NCBI RefSeq assembly: GCF_947628055.1
Contig: NZ_CANQYJ010000012.1
Coordinates: 1 to 34,879 of the forward strand
Source of the DNA: an uncultured Rikenella sp.
GTDB lineage: Bacteria; Bacteroidota; Bacteroidia; Bacteroidales; Rikenellaceae
Length of the DNA stretch: 34,879 nt
Direction: 5' to 3'
The position numbers were made by a program, and so were the translations under genes. This document shows positions 1 to 7,961 of the stretch, in pieces; the stretch's first letter is position 1, and every line of letters starts with the position of its first letter. Below the pieces are notes generated by a model. It did no database searches. It had not been told where the DNA came from and was given only the letters and a program-made list of their open reading frames with translations.

Positions 1-298
1 TGCTCGGTTCTTTGCTGACAAAGAAAGTAGAAGCCCCGCCGGCTCGAGGCGGCTAAAAACAAATGTCCCGCCCGGCAGGAGGGCCGCAAAAAAAGTTTTT
101 TTAAGAACAAACGCCCCGTCGGCACGCGCCAGGCAAAAAGCCACGCAACCTCAGACAAAAACCCCGACAAGGCCCGTGCAAGGCCAGCGATTCGCAGAAA
201 CATACGGTGAACGTTCAACCGTCCGCCGGCATACCATACAGTAAAAACACCCACGACGCGGGCAGAACCCCGCACCCCGAAGCGAATACGGAACCGAA
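1..298. other. Non-coding leader region before tamL
   Basis: I see no convincing gene here; the minus-strand 75-aa ORF looks like a shadow. A short hairpin (TTCTTTG-ctga-CAAAGAA, about 8-25) lies at the left edge, followed by a GC-rich inverted repeat (CCGCC/GGCGG) and an A7-G-T7 palindrome near 90-104. The TTCTTTG hairpin resembles the terminal hairpins of the repeat elements found later in the window. It could be the end of another copy cut by the window edge, but too little is present to be sure. Confidence 0.4.
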
Positions 299-2626
299 AT
301 GACCAGACCACCACGACATACCTTATACAGCCTCCTGCTGCTGATCGCAGGAGCAGCAGTTTCCTGCTCCACCACCAAACGGCTGGCCGACGGCGAAATC
401 CTCTACACAGGCGTCAAAAAAATGACCTTCACGCCCGAAACCGACAGCCTGAAAATTCCGAAAAGCGTGACCTCCGCCGCCTCGCAGCCCCTGAACGTAG
501 CCCCGAACAACCCCCTCCGGTCACCCTACTGGCGCACCGGCATTCCCACCGGACTGTGGGCATGGAACCACCTCTACACCCCGAAAGAAAAAGGATTCAA
601 ACACTGGCTCTACAAACGGATAGCCAAGCCGCCCGTGCTGATCTCGAAAGTGCGGCCCGACCTGCGCGTGAAAGTCTCCGGCCAGATATTCGAGAACCAC
701 GGCTACTTCGGCGTGCGGGGAGACTACGAACTGCTGCCCAGCAGACACAAGCCCGACAAGAAAGCCAAAGTGAACTACCGTTTCACCGTCCCGGCACCGC
801 ACACCTACGACTCCATCCAGTACCTCGCTGCGCCCGGCGAAGTCGGCAAGATCGTCGACAGCCTCCGTGCAGGCACCTTGCTGCGCCGGGGAGCCGTCTA
901 CAACCTCGACACCCTCACAGCCGAGCGCAACCGGATCGCAACAGCGCTGCGCAGCCTGGGATATTACTACTTCCGGCCCGAATACATCGTCTACGAAGCC
1001 GACACGACCCAAAGACCCTACAAAGTGGAACTGCGGATGCGTCTGGCCGAAGGCATCCCGCCCGCCGCCATGCGGCCCTACCGCGTAGGCAGCGTGAACA
1101 TCAGCCTCTTCAATCCGGTGCCGGGCCCCGTCGACACGATGACCTTGGGCCCCGTGCGCGTGCGCTACCAGAAACCGCTGAAAATCCGGCCGCGCATCCT
1201 CCAGGGAGCGATCGCCCTGACCCCGGGCCAGCTATTCAACGTCGAAGCGCAAAACACCACCCAGACGAACCTCAACAAACTCGGAATCTTCAACTCCGTA
1301 AGCCTGACCGTGCCGCCGTTGGACTCGCTGGGCACGAAATGCGACTCGTTGGATGTACGCATCTCGGCCACATTCGACAAACCGATGCAGGCCGACTTTG
1401 AAGCCGACCTCACCTCCAAGTCGAACAGCTACTTAGGCCCCGGCATCACGTTCGGCCTGCGGCACAACAACCTGTTTAAAGGAGGCGAAGTGCTGGCCCT
1501 GAACCTGACCGGCTCCTACGAATGGCAAACCGGCAACCAGCGGCAGTACGAGACCAAACCGACCGCCGTAAACTCCTATGAATTCGGGTTGAACGCCTCG
1601 CTCGGCATCCCGCGCATCCTGGCTCCGGGATACCGGTACAGACGACCGGTTTATCCCGCCCAGACAACCTTCAAGATCGGAGCCGACCTGATGAACCGGC
1701 CCAAATACTTCCGGATGCTGGCGCTCAACGTCTCGGCCGGCTACGACTTCCGCACATCGCCTTACAGCTCGCACAGCCTGACCGTTTTCAAACTCACCTA
1801 CAACAAGCTGCTGCACACCTCGCACGAGTTCGACTCCACGATGCAGCAGAACCCCGCCGTCGCGCTGAGCTTCAGCGACCAGTTCATCCCGTCGCTCAGT
1901 TACACCTACACTTTCGACAAAACCTACGGACGGCGGCAGAACAACCGGTTCGTCTTCCAGAGCACGATCACCGACGCCGGAAACATCCTGTCGGCCCTGT
2001 ATGGCATTTTCGGTTCGCACGGAACCAAGAAACTGTTCGGCAGCCCCTTCTCGCAATTCGTCAAAGGGATTGTCGAGGCCAAATGGTACCATAAGGTCGG
2101 GCAGCACAATATGCTGGCATCGCGTCTGCTGGTCGGAGCCGGATACGCCTACGGCAATTCGCAGGTCATGCCCTACAGCGAGCAATTCTACATCGGCGGA
2201 GCCAACAGCATACGCGCTTTCACGGTGCGGTCGCTGGGGCCGGGCAGCTACCGCCCGCCGAAAGACCAGGTCAACGGATACTGGGACCAGACCGGAGACT
2301 TCAAGATAGAAGCCAACGTGGAGTTCCGTTTCCGAATGATGGGGCGGCTGGGCGGCGCGGTGTTCGTGGACGCGGGGAACATCTGGCTGCTCAAAAAAGA
2401 CCCGCAGCGGCCGGGCGGCGTGCTGCGGGCAAAAGGTTTCTGGAACGACATAGCTTTAGGCACCGGAGTAGGCCTGCGGTACGACATCAGCGTGCTGGTG
2501 CTGCGCCTCGACCTGGGGATCGGCATCCACACGCCCTATCCCGACCCGGACAAAAAAGGCTATTACAATATCCAGAGCTTCAAAGACGGGCTGGGCCTTC
2601 ACCTGGCCATCGGTTATCCGTTCTAA
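299..2626 (+). CDS. tamL: TamL-type lipidated BamA/TamA family outer-membrane protein
   Basis: A 775-aa Omp85-family protein. The N-terminus is a lipoprotein signal ending in a lipobox (AAVSC, Cys23), so the protein is probably acylated, as in the TamL subgroup of Bacteroidetes. POTRA-like periplasmic segments fill roughly residues 40-370. The C-terminal half looks like a 16-strand beta barrel and ends in an aromatic residue (GYPF), as outer-membrane proteins do. The Omp85 loop-6 signature appears as GGANSIRAF, with Ala where Gly is usual (IRGF). By family knowledge it would insert or translocate outer-membrane proteins with a TamB partner, which is not in this window. The ATG at 299 sits directly before the signal peptide. 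Its stop overlaps the convergent lipoprotein gene by 4 bp. Confidence 0.88.
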   Translation: MTRPPRHTLYSLLLLIAGAAVSCSTTKRLADGEILYTGVKKMTFTPETDSLKIPKSVTSAASQPLNVAPNNPLRSPYWRTGIPTGLWAWNHLYTPKEKGFKHWLYKRIAKPPVLISKVRPDLRVKVSGQIFENHGYFGVRGDYELLPSRHKPDKKAKVNYRFTVPAPHTYDSIQYLAAPGEVGKIVDSLRAGTLLRRGAVYNLDTLTAERNRIATALRSLGYYYFRPEYIVYEADTTQRPYKVELRMRLAEGIPPAAMRPYRVGSVNISLFNPVPGPVDTMTLGPVRVRYQKPLKIRPRILQGAIALTPGQLFNVEAQNTTQTNLNKLGIFNSVSLTVPPLDSLGTKCDSLDVRISATFDKPMQADFEADLTSKSNSYLGPGITFGLRHNNLFKGGEVLALNLTGSYEWQTGNQRQYETKPTAVNSYEFGLNASLGIPRILAPGYRYRRPVYPAQTTFKIGADLMNRPKYFRMLALNVSAGYDFRTSPYSSHSLTVFKLTYNKLLHTSHEFDSTMQQNPAVALSFSDQFIPSLSYTYTFDKTYGRRQNNRFVFQSTITDAGNILSALYGIFGSHGTKKLFGSPFSQFVKGIVEAKWYHKVGQHNMLASRLLVGAGYAYGNSQVMPYSEQFYIGGANSIRAFTVRSLGPGSYRPPKDQVNGYWDQTGDFKIEANVEFRFRMMGRLGGAVFVDAGNIWLLKKDPQRPGGVLRAKGFWNDIALGTGVGLRYDISVLVLRLDLGIGIHTPYPDPDKKGYYNIQSFKDGLGLHLAIGYPF

Positions 2627-3186
2627 TCGCCGACGTAGTAGATGCAGGTCACCGCAGCGTCCGGCTCGAAATCGGCAGCGGCGAGCACCAGCTCCGTCCC
2701 CTGGGCATACGCGTCGTTGAGCTTTTTCAGGCCCGACTCTTTCATCCCGTCCACCCGGCAGCGGAACCCGTTCAGTTCGTATTCAAACCCCTCGTGGTAA
2801 AGCGTCTTGAGGCCCGGCTTGGCCAGCAGTTCGGAGACTTTCATCCCCGGACGCATCCCCTCGGGCGTCGAGACTTCGGGCGAGTAGACGATCAGCAAAT
2901 CGACCGTCTGGCCGTAAGCCGGGATTTCAGCCACTTTCTGCTCTCCCGAATAGAATGTATACAGGGTATAGGTGTCGCCCATATCCTCTTCTTCGCTCTT
3001 CATCACTTTGTCATACAGCCCCTGGCACTGGTCGGGAATCGAAGCCACCGGAGCTCCGTTTTTCAGGCACCCCAGCCCCTCCGGGGTCAGTTCGGAGGCC
3101 GCCGGTGCGGCATTGCCTCCGCAAGCGGACAGCACAACGGCTGCCAAAGCCAGCAAACCGGTTTTCGTAAAAATACGTTTCGTCAT
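2623..3186 (-). CDS. Small lipoprotein of unknown function
   Basis: A 187-aa protein with a clear lipoprotein signal (LLALAAVVLSAC, Cys22), so it is exported and probably membrane-anchored. The mature part is acidic and contains three Cys (GCLKNG, DQCQG, FRCRV) plus a late one (VTCIYY), which could form disulfides. It has a GMRPGMKVSELL stretch like those in small periplasmic lipoproteins of the DUF1131 kind. I do not recognise a specific family. The gene is convergent with tamL and the two stop codons overlap by 4 bp, an arrangement that leaves no room for a terminator between them. Confidence 0.75.
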   Translation of the reverse strand: MTKRIFTKTGLLALAAVVLSACGGNAAPAASELTPEGLGCLKNGAPVASIPDQCQGLYDKVMKSEEEDMGDTYTLYTFYSGEQKVAEIPAYGQTVDLLIVYSPEVSTPEGMRPGMKVSELLAKPGLKTLYHEGFEYELNGFRCRVDGMKESGLKKLNDAYAQGTELVLAAADFEPDAAVTCIYYVGD

Positions 3187-3215
3187 GTCGGTAAAAATTT
3201 AAGTAAAACAGAAAA

Positions 3216-3243
3216 GCGGCCCGCCGACCATCCGGCGAACCGC
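3216..3243 (-). terminator. Candidate terminator after the sirtuin gene
   Basis: An imperfect GC-rich inverted repeat (GCGG-CCGCCG ... CGGCG-CCGC) lies 3' of the sirtuin gene on the minus strand. It is followed, reading minus, by a T-rich run (CTTTTCTGTTTTACTT). It would separate the sirtuin from the downstream lipoprotein gene. The pairing is imperfect, so confidence is moderate. Confidence 0.4.
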
Positions 3244-3301
3244 TTCCAAGATAATCTTTTTTATGCAAAACGGCAAATTCCTGCCGTTCGCGCTTTATTT
3301 T

Positions 3302-4021
3302 TTACGAATCCCTGCCGCTCTCCGTTTCGCGCCGGATCAGCTCCTCCACCAGCGGCGGCACTCCGGCAGCCGCCCCTTCGGCGATCACGGTCAGCGGATT
3401 GGGAATCGCCACTTGCGCCGGCCGCGGATCGACCAGCCACACCGGAACGTCCGGCCGCAGCCGGTAGATCAGCCCCGCCGCCGGATAGACCGCCAGCGAA
3501 GTGCCGATCACCACGAACAGATCGGCTTCCCGCACGATCTCCAACGCCCTTTCGTATTCCGGCACCGCCTCGCCGAAAAAGACGATATGCGGCCTCAGCT
3601 GCGCTCCGTCCGGCCCCTTGTCGCCCAAGCGGGTCGGCCCCGGCGCCGGAACGATCACCTCCGGATTCCGTTCGCTGCGCGCCTTGCGCAGCTCGCCGTG
3701 CAGGTGGATGACCCTCGAGCTTCCCGCCCGCTCGTGCAGATCGTCCACATTCTGGGTCACCACCGTCACCTGTTCAAAATATTCCTCCAGCCGAGCCACC
3801 GCCCGGTGCCCCGCATTCGGCTCCACCTCGTCGAGCTGCGCCCGCCGGGCGTTATAAAAATCCAGCACCCCCTGCGGGTCGCGCGCCCAGGCTTCCGGGG
3901 TGCAGACATCCTCGATGCGGTGGTTCTCCCACAGACCGTCCGCATCACGGAAGGTCGAGACCCCGCTGTCGGCGCTCATCCCGGCCCCGGTGAAAACCAC
4001 CGCTTTTTTCTGAGATTTCAT
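3302..4021 (-). CDS. cobB: Sir2-family NAD-dependent protein deacylase (CobB type)
   Basis: A 239-aa sirtuin. Visible motifs are the NAD-binding GAGMSADSG (about 12-20), TQNVDDLHERAG (89-100), the catalytic His in HLHGE (His108) and GTSLAVYPAAGL near the C-terminal third. The YNAR motif (Tyr56/Arg59) matches the Tyr/Arg pair that E. coli CobB and human SIRT5 use to bind succinyl- or malonyl-lysine, so desuccinylase activity is plausible. The four zinc-binding cysteines typical of sirtuins are missing: after HLHGE the sequence runs through LRKARSERNPEV with no Cys, and the only Cys in the protein is near residue 40. Other zinc-less sirtuins are known. It removes acyl groups from lysines, making nicotinamide and O-acyl-ADP-ribose. 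Confidence 0.9.
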   Translation of the reverse strand: MKSQKKAVVFTGAGMSADSGVSTFRDADGLWENHRIEDVCTPEAWARDPQGVLDFYNARRAQLDEVEPNAGHRAVARLEEYFEQVTVVTQNVDDLHERAGSSRVIHLHGELRKARSERNPEVIVPAPGPTRLGDKGPDGAQLRPHIVFFGEAVPEYERALEIVREADLFVVIGTSLAVYPAAGLIYRLRPDVPVWLVDPRPAQVAIPNPLTVIAEGAAAGVPPLVEELIRRETESGRDS

Positions 4022-4043
4022 GATCCAAGGTTTTTTAATCCCC

Positions 4044-4051
4044 TAAAGATA
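4044..4051 (-). promoter_or_regulatory. Possible -7 promoter box for the sirtuin gene
   Basis: The minus strand reads TATCTTTA, one base from the Bacteroidetes -7 consensus TAnnTTTG, about 22 bp before the sirtuin ATG. No convincing -33 TTTG box was seen. Confidence 0.4.
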
Positions 4052-4082
4052 CGATATTCATCCCTTTTCCCCGCATCCGAAA

Positions 4083-4124
4083 GCCCGGGCGGTGTTTCCT
4101 ATCATCTGGAAACACCGCCCGGGC
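4083..4124 (-). terminator. Strong hairpin after the AsmA-like gene
   Basis: A perfect 17-bp inverted repeat (GCCCGGGCGGTGTTTCC and its complement) surrounds an 8-nt loop, directly 3' of the AsmA-like gene and upstream of the sirtuin. The stem is typical of a terminator, but the minus-strand sequence that follows is not T-rich, so termination is inferred from position and stem strength. Confidence 0.6.
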
Positions 4125-4147
4125 CGGAGAGACCGGAACCATGCCAT

Positions 4148-5773
4148 TTATTTCGCCCCGGGAAAACCGGTCGAGCTTTTGATCCCCCCCGCTATGACTT
4201 TCCACAGGAAATTGAATGGCGACTTCGCGGTGTCGCGCACCGCCTGGGCCCGCACCGTCCGCAATCCTTTGTGGTCGGGATTCGACGACTTGACGAACAT
4301 GAAATTCACCAGCCCCGACAGCAGTCTGCGCTCCCGTTTGCGGCCTCCCGACCCCTCTCGGAGCAAAGCGACCGACAGGTCGCTGTAACGCATTTTCATC
4401 GTCACCTCGGCCTCCTTATGGTTCCCCGCCACAGAGAACGAAAGACCGTCGAGCCGGCCGGAACGGATGTCCGCTTCGGCCAGCGGCGTCAGCATCCGGT
4501 TGAAAACCTGCAGGTTCACCGGCCCCAGCGTACCCTCGACCTCGAACCGGTCGTTGGCCGGGTGCGCCGGAAAACGGAAAACGGCCCGCAGCAGCGCCGT
4601 GTCCATCACCTTGCCCGAGGCAGTCAGCGTATAAAAAGTATCGGTCGTCTCGGGCCGGTTCGTGATCCCCCGGAACACCCCGTTCAGACCGTCGAACGTG
4701 ATCCTGCCGGGCCGATCGCCCGAAGCCGACAGTTCCTCGTATACCGCGCGGGCGTTCACGATCTCCGCCGTGCCGATCTCCACGGCGAAAGGCAAGCCCT
4801 GGATCATCTCGTGCAGCATCGGTTTGAACTGTTCCTGCCGCACGATCCGCCGGTTTTTGTAGCTCGCGACCTCGGCATCCTTCACCGTGAGCGTGTCGAC
4901 CGCCAGGCTCCGCTCATGCCACATGCGGTTGTAATCCACTCCCTGGGCGATGACAGAACCGACGATGGCCTGCGTCCAGTCGGTGTGCCGGGCCACTTTC
5001 CATGCATACTCGGCTTTGTCGTACTGCGGGATCAGCCGGATGTTCGCCATCGACAGGGTGCGGTCGCTCAGACCGAGTTCCACATGCTCGGCCTCCAGCA
5101 TCTGGGCGGTAATCGGGAACCGGGCGGAGAGCTTGGAGACGGTCAGGCGCACATCGTCGCAAAACAGCGGCCTCGCGTCCGGCATCCGGGCGGGATTGTA
5201 GAGAAAGCCGTCGGCCTCGAGGGTCAGCCCTTGGACGGCATAGCTGTTTCGGGTGCCGTTCGACATCCGGATCTCCGCGTCGCATAGCCGCACCTCGCCC
5301 GCCGAAATCCGCCCCACCTGTGCCAGGATCTTGTCGCGCAGGCCCAGCAGCCGGCCGGCGGGATCCGCCTCCGGCTGTCTGCCGTCCACCACCAGCGTGA
5401 TGCGGGGCTTGTCGATCTCCAGCGAACGCAGGGAGATATATTTCTCGCCTTTGCGGCTGAAACGAATCCCCCTCAGGGCGATTTTCCCGATCTCGACCCC
5501 GACGGAGTCGGCGCCGGAGAGGAAAACTCCGACTTTGGAAGTGTCGACCCCGACGGCAATATCCCGGAGCAGGACGGTACGCTTGTGGAGGCTGACGCGC
5601 ACCCGGCCGATTCTCAGTTTCACGGCTCCGTCCGTGCGGTCGGCGATCTCCTTTTCGACCGTCCGGCGTATCTTCGACCCGATCCACCACTCCACGCCGA
5701 GGACAACGAAGATCAGCAGGGTTGCGGTACCCAACAGGACATACAAGGCTGTTTTCATCTTCACGATACACAT
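4148..5773 (-). CDS. AsmA-like membrane-anchored periplasmic protein
   Basis: A 541-aa protein with one N-terminal transmembrane helix (ALYVLLGTATLLIFVVLGVEWWIG, about residues 8-32), followed by a long beta-rich periplasmic part. The segment just after the membrane helix (VEKEIADRTDGAVKLRIGRVRVSL...VLLRDIAV) has the style of AsmA/DUF748-type proteins, which are repeat-groove proteins thought to aid lipid transport or outer-membrane assembly. An AsmA-like C-terminal region (about 380-480, with LDGLSFSVAG and EVTMKMRYSDL) is also visible. ATG 5773 is chosen because GAGAGGG lies just upstream; MKTALY at 5758 is an alternative start. No exact family is assigned and the function is inferred. Confidence 0.7.
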   Translation of the reverse strand: MCIVKMKTALYVLLGTATLLIFVVLGVEWWIGSKIRRTVEKEIADRTDGAVKLRIGRVRVSLHKRTVLLRDIAVGVDTSKVGVFLSGADSVGVEIGKIALRGIRFSRKGEKYISLRSLEIDKPRITLVVDGRQPEADPAGRLLGLRDKILAQVGRISAGEVRLCDAEIRMSNGTRNSYAVQGLTLEADGFLYNPARMPDARPLFCDDVRLTVSKLSARFPITAQMLEAEHVELGLSDRTLSMANIRLIPQYDKAEYAWKVARHTDWTQAIVGSVIAQGVDYNRMWHERSLAVDTLTVKDAEVASYKNRRIVRQEQFKPMLHEMIQGLPFAVEIGTAEIVNARAVYEELSASGDRPGRITFDGLNGVFRGITNRPETTDTFYTLTASGKVMDTALLRAVFRFPAHPANDRFEVEGTLGPVNLQVFNRMLTPLAEADIRSGRLDGLSFSVAGNHKEAEVTMKMRYSDLSVALLREGSGGRKRERRLLSGLVNFMFVKSSNPDHKGLRTVRAQAVRDTAKSPFNFLWKVIAGGIKSSTGFPGAK

Positions 5774-5905
5774 TTTTCCCTCTCCATAGCCAAAATCGTA
5801 CCACCGCCGCCTGCTCCCGGGCCGTTTTCACCCGGCCGTTTCGTCCGATCTGCCTTCCGGACCTCTCCGCCCGCTGCCCCAACACCCCCGCTGCGAAAAC
5901 AAAAA

Positions 5906-5938
5906 CGCCTCTTCCGTCTGGCTTTGACGGAAGAGGCG
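5906..5938 (-). terminator. Rho-independent terminator of tRNA-Arg
   Basis: A perfect 13-bp inverted repeat (CGCCTCTTCCGTC ... GACGGAAGAGGCG) with a 7-nt loop starts just 3' of the tRNA on the minus strand. It is followed, reading minus, by a T-rich run (TTTTTGTTTT). Confidence 0.85.
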
Positions 5939-5944
5939 CGAAAG

Positions 5945-6018
5945 TGACACCGACAGGACTCAAACCTGTAACCTGTTGATCCGTAGTCAACTGCTCTATT
6001 CAATTAAGCTACGGTGCC
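5945..6018 (-). tRNA. tRNA-Arg (anticodon ACG)
   Basis: A 74-nt cloverleaf can be folded by eye. The acceptor stem GGCACCG pairs with CGGTGTC (one G-U pair). The anticodon stem GTTGA/TCAAC encloses loop CTACGGA with anticodon ACG. The T stem is ACAGG/CCTGT. The discriminator base is A and CCA is not encoded. ACG is normally edited to ICG and reads CGU, CGC and CGA. The strong hairpin downstream is its terminator. Confidence 0.93.
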
Positions 6019-6076
6019 GTTGTTTTTGCGTTACAAAAGTAGATATTTCCCGAATAATTCCCAAATTTATAATCTC

Positions 6077-6084
6077 TATATTTG
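6077..6084 (+). promoter_or_regulatory. bioB -7 promoter box
   Basis: TATATTTG matches the Bacteroidetes TAnnTTTG -7 element exactly. It lies 22 bp before the ATG at 6106. The upstream TTG start in the ORF track (6082) falls inside this box, which argues for the ATG at 6106. Confidence 0.65.
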
Positions 6085-6105
6085 CAAAAACTCTTACCGA
6101 AAACG

Positions 6106-7080
6106 ATGAAATCCATCGAAGAACTCACCGCCGGCATTCTCGGCGGATACCTTATATCCGAAGCGGAGGCTCTCGATTTGCTCCACCATGCCGAAACCGA
6201 CGCTTTGTGCGATGCGGCGGATCGGGTGCGCAGGCATTTCATGGGCGACCGATTAGACACTTGCTCGATCATGAACGCCCGCAGCGGGCGTTGTCCGGAG
6301 GACTGCAAATGGTGTTCGCAGTCCGTGCACCATAAAACGAAAATCGACGTATATCCGCTCACGGATCAGGCCGAGGCGCTGCGCCACGCCCGGGACAACC
6401 ACGACAAAGGGGTGGGCCGCTTCTCGTTAGTGACCAGCGGCCGGACAATGACGGACGCGCAGATAGACCGGTGCGTGGAGATATACCGCGCGATCGCCGC
6501 CGAGTGCGAAAGGTTCCGCGGCGGAATGCTGTGCGCCTCGATGGGCCTGCTGACCCGGGAGCAGCTGCAAAGACTCAGGGATGCGGGAGTGGGCAGCTAC
6601 CACTGCAACATCGAGACGGCCCCGTCTTACTTTCCGAAGCTCTGTTCCACGCATACGCTGGACGAAAAACTCCGAACCATAGGCTGGGCGCGGGAAGCGG
6701 GGATGAAAATATGCAGCGGAGGGATTATCGGCATGGGCGAGACGGCGGAGCAGCGGGTGGAGATGGCTTTCGCACTGCGGAACATCGGTGTGGCGTCGAT
6801 CCCGGTCAACGTGCTGAACCCCATTCCGGGGACGCCGTTGGAAAACATGCCGCCGCTGCCGGACGACGCGATTCTGCGCACTTTCGCCCTGTTCCGGCTC
6901 ATCAATCCGGCGGTCTATATCCGTTTTGCGGGAGGACGCACGCTGCTCAGGCCCGAAATCCAGGAGCGGGCGTTGCGCAGCGGAGTGAACGCGGCGATCG
7001 TGGGCGACCTGCTCACGACCATCGGTTCGGGCATTGCGCAGGACAAGGAGATGTTCGCCCGCTGCGGCTTCTCCTGCTGA
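6106..7080 (+). CDS. bioB: Biotin synthase BioB, non-classical auxiliary-cluster ligands
   Basis: A 324-aa radical-SAM enzyme that inserts sulfur into dethiobiotin. The radical-SAM motif is CPEDCKWC (Cys63, 67, 70). By eye alignment to E. coli BioB, Cys128 and Cys188 have counterparts (MLCASMG, Cys143; KICSGG, Cys203) and Arg260 is kept (YIRFAGGR, Arg273). The position of E. coli Cys97, a ligand of the sacrificial [2Fe-2S] cluster, is Ser (RFSLVTSGR, Ser107). E. coli YNHNLDTS is replaced by YHCNIETA, which places a Cys (167) in the active site. The protein also ends in CGFSC. It may therefore belong to the alternative biotin synthases of anaerobes. It is monocistronic here, about 13 kb from bioFGCD. 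ATG 6106 is preferred over TTG 6082. Confidence 0.9.
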   Translation: MKSIEELTAGILGGYLISEAEALDLLHHAETDALCDAADRVRRHFMGDRLDTCSIMNARSGRCPEDCKWCSQSVHHKTKIDVYPLTDQAEALRHARDNHDKGVGRFSLVTSGRTMTDAQIDRCVEIYRAIAAECERFRGGMLCASMGLLTREQLQRLRDAGVGSYHCNIETAPSYFPKLCSTHTLDEKLRTIGWAREAGMKICSGGIIGMGETAEQRVEMAFALRNIGVASIPVNVLNPIPGTPLENMPPLPDDAILRTFALFRLINPAVYIRFAGGRTLLRPEIQERALRSGVNAAIVGDLLTTIGSGIAQDKEMFARCGFSC

Positions 7081-7100
7081 AACCGGACAGCGGGCCCGAC

Positions 7101-7117
7101 AAGGCGCCCGGCGCCTT
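7101..7117. terminator. Short hairpin between convergent bioB and the DUF4290 gene
   Basis: AAGGCG-CCCGG-CGCCTT followed by ATTCCGCCTTATTT. It lies between two convergent genes and could end transcription from either side. The stem is short and there is no strong T run, so confidence is modest. Confidence 0.45.
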
Positions 7118-7175
7118 ATTCCGCCTTATTTCATGATACGTCCGGCAAGCGGCGCTTCCATTCCGGAACCGACGA

Positions 7176-7835
7176 TCATTTGACCGGATTCCGTTTGGTG
7201 TATTTCTTCTGTGGATAGCCGCCGCCGTTGTTATTCGGGCCCGAATTGCCCGAACGTCCGATTTTGCCGCGCCCGCCGCGCCCCTGCACCGACGAAGTGT
7301 CGACGCGGGTGTTGTCCAGTGCATCGGCATCCAGCACGATAGCCCCTTTCGACATTTGCCGGATATCGGCGATCACCACCTCGTTTGAAGGAAACTCCTT
7401 ATTGTATTCGAACGATTTCTGTCTCATGTATTTGGCCACATTTTCCGCCGCCGTGTCGCGTTCTTCGCCCGCCGGCTCCTTGGCCAGCGCATCGACCATC
7501 CGTTTGACATTGGCCCCGTACTGTTTCCGGGCGATATAGCTTTGCGAGTTGGCCATCGGATGCGGATGGGGGGCGAACATGTCCGGCGTGGGCTTCGGAT
7601 AGGGCGCATCGACGTCGAGGTCGAAGTCGGCGATCATGAACAGGTGATCCCAAAGCATATGCTGGAACCCTTCGCTGTCTTTCTGCGCCGGATTGACATT
7701 GGCCATCACGGCCACGACCACTTCCGCCTGGCGGTTTCGCAGCTCCCTGTCCGCAATGGTTTTCAGGTAGCTGACCATAGTCTGCACGTTGCGTCCGTAC
7801 TCGGAGAGCAGGAGCCGCTGTTTATCTCGGTTCAT
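7176..7835 (-). CDS. DUF4290 domain protein
   Basis: A 219-aa protein matching the Bacteroidetes-restricted DUF4290 family: LSEYGRNVQTMV near the start, then MLWDHLFMIADFDLDVDAPYP and PTPDMF around residues 60-90. The main body is helical and soluble, with no signal peptide. The last 50 residues (about 170-219) are low-complexity and rich in Gly, Arg, Asn and Lys (GRGGRGKIGRSGNSGPNNNGG). Such basic tails often contact nucleic acids, but this is inference. It is divergent from the response regulator and has its own promoter-like box. No function is established for the family that I can cite. Confidence 0.85.
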   Translation of the reverse strand: MNRDKQRLLLSEYGRNVQTMVSYLKTIADRELRNRQAEVVVAVMANVNPAQKDSEGFQHMLWDHLFMIADFDLDVDAPYPKPTPDMFAPHPHPMANSQSYIARKQYGANVKRMVDALAKEPAGEERDTAAENVAKYMRQKSFEYNKEFPSNEVVIADIRQMSKGAIVLDADALDNTRVDTSSVQGRGGRGKIGRSGNSGPNNNGGGYPQKKYTKRNPVK

Positions 7836-7913
7836 CGCTGAAATTTTGATTTTGGCACCGGATTTGCGGGATTTTTTGCGAAATAAAAACTGCCCGCAAT
7901 GATGAATTCAAAG

Positions 7914-7921
7914 CAAATATA
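7914..7921 (-). promoter_or_regulatory. -7 box for the DUF4290 gene
   Basis: The minus strand reads TATATTTG, an exact TAnnTTTG match, about 79 bp before the DUF4290 ATG. It lies five bases from the oppositely directed box of the response regulator gene. Confidence 0.5.
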
Positions 7922-7925
7922 ATGC

Positions 7926-7933
7926 TAACTTTG
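7926..7933 (+). promoter_or_regulatory. -7 box for the response regulator gene
   Basis: TAACTTTG is an exact TAnnTTTG match, 28 bp before the ATG at 7962. It is closely back-to-back with the minus-strand box at 7914-7921, so the two promoters may compete. Confidence 0.6.
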
Positions 7934-7961
7934 GAATCGGGAAAAAATAATCGACAAAAAT

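Noticed and set aside
3263-5287. 674-aa plus-strand ORF
   Set aside because: It is antisense to the sirtuin and AsmA-like genes, rich in Arg, Pro and His as GC-rich shadow frames are, and has no motifs.
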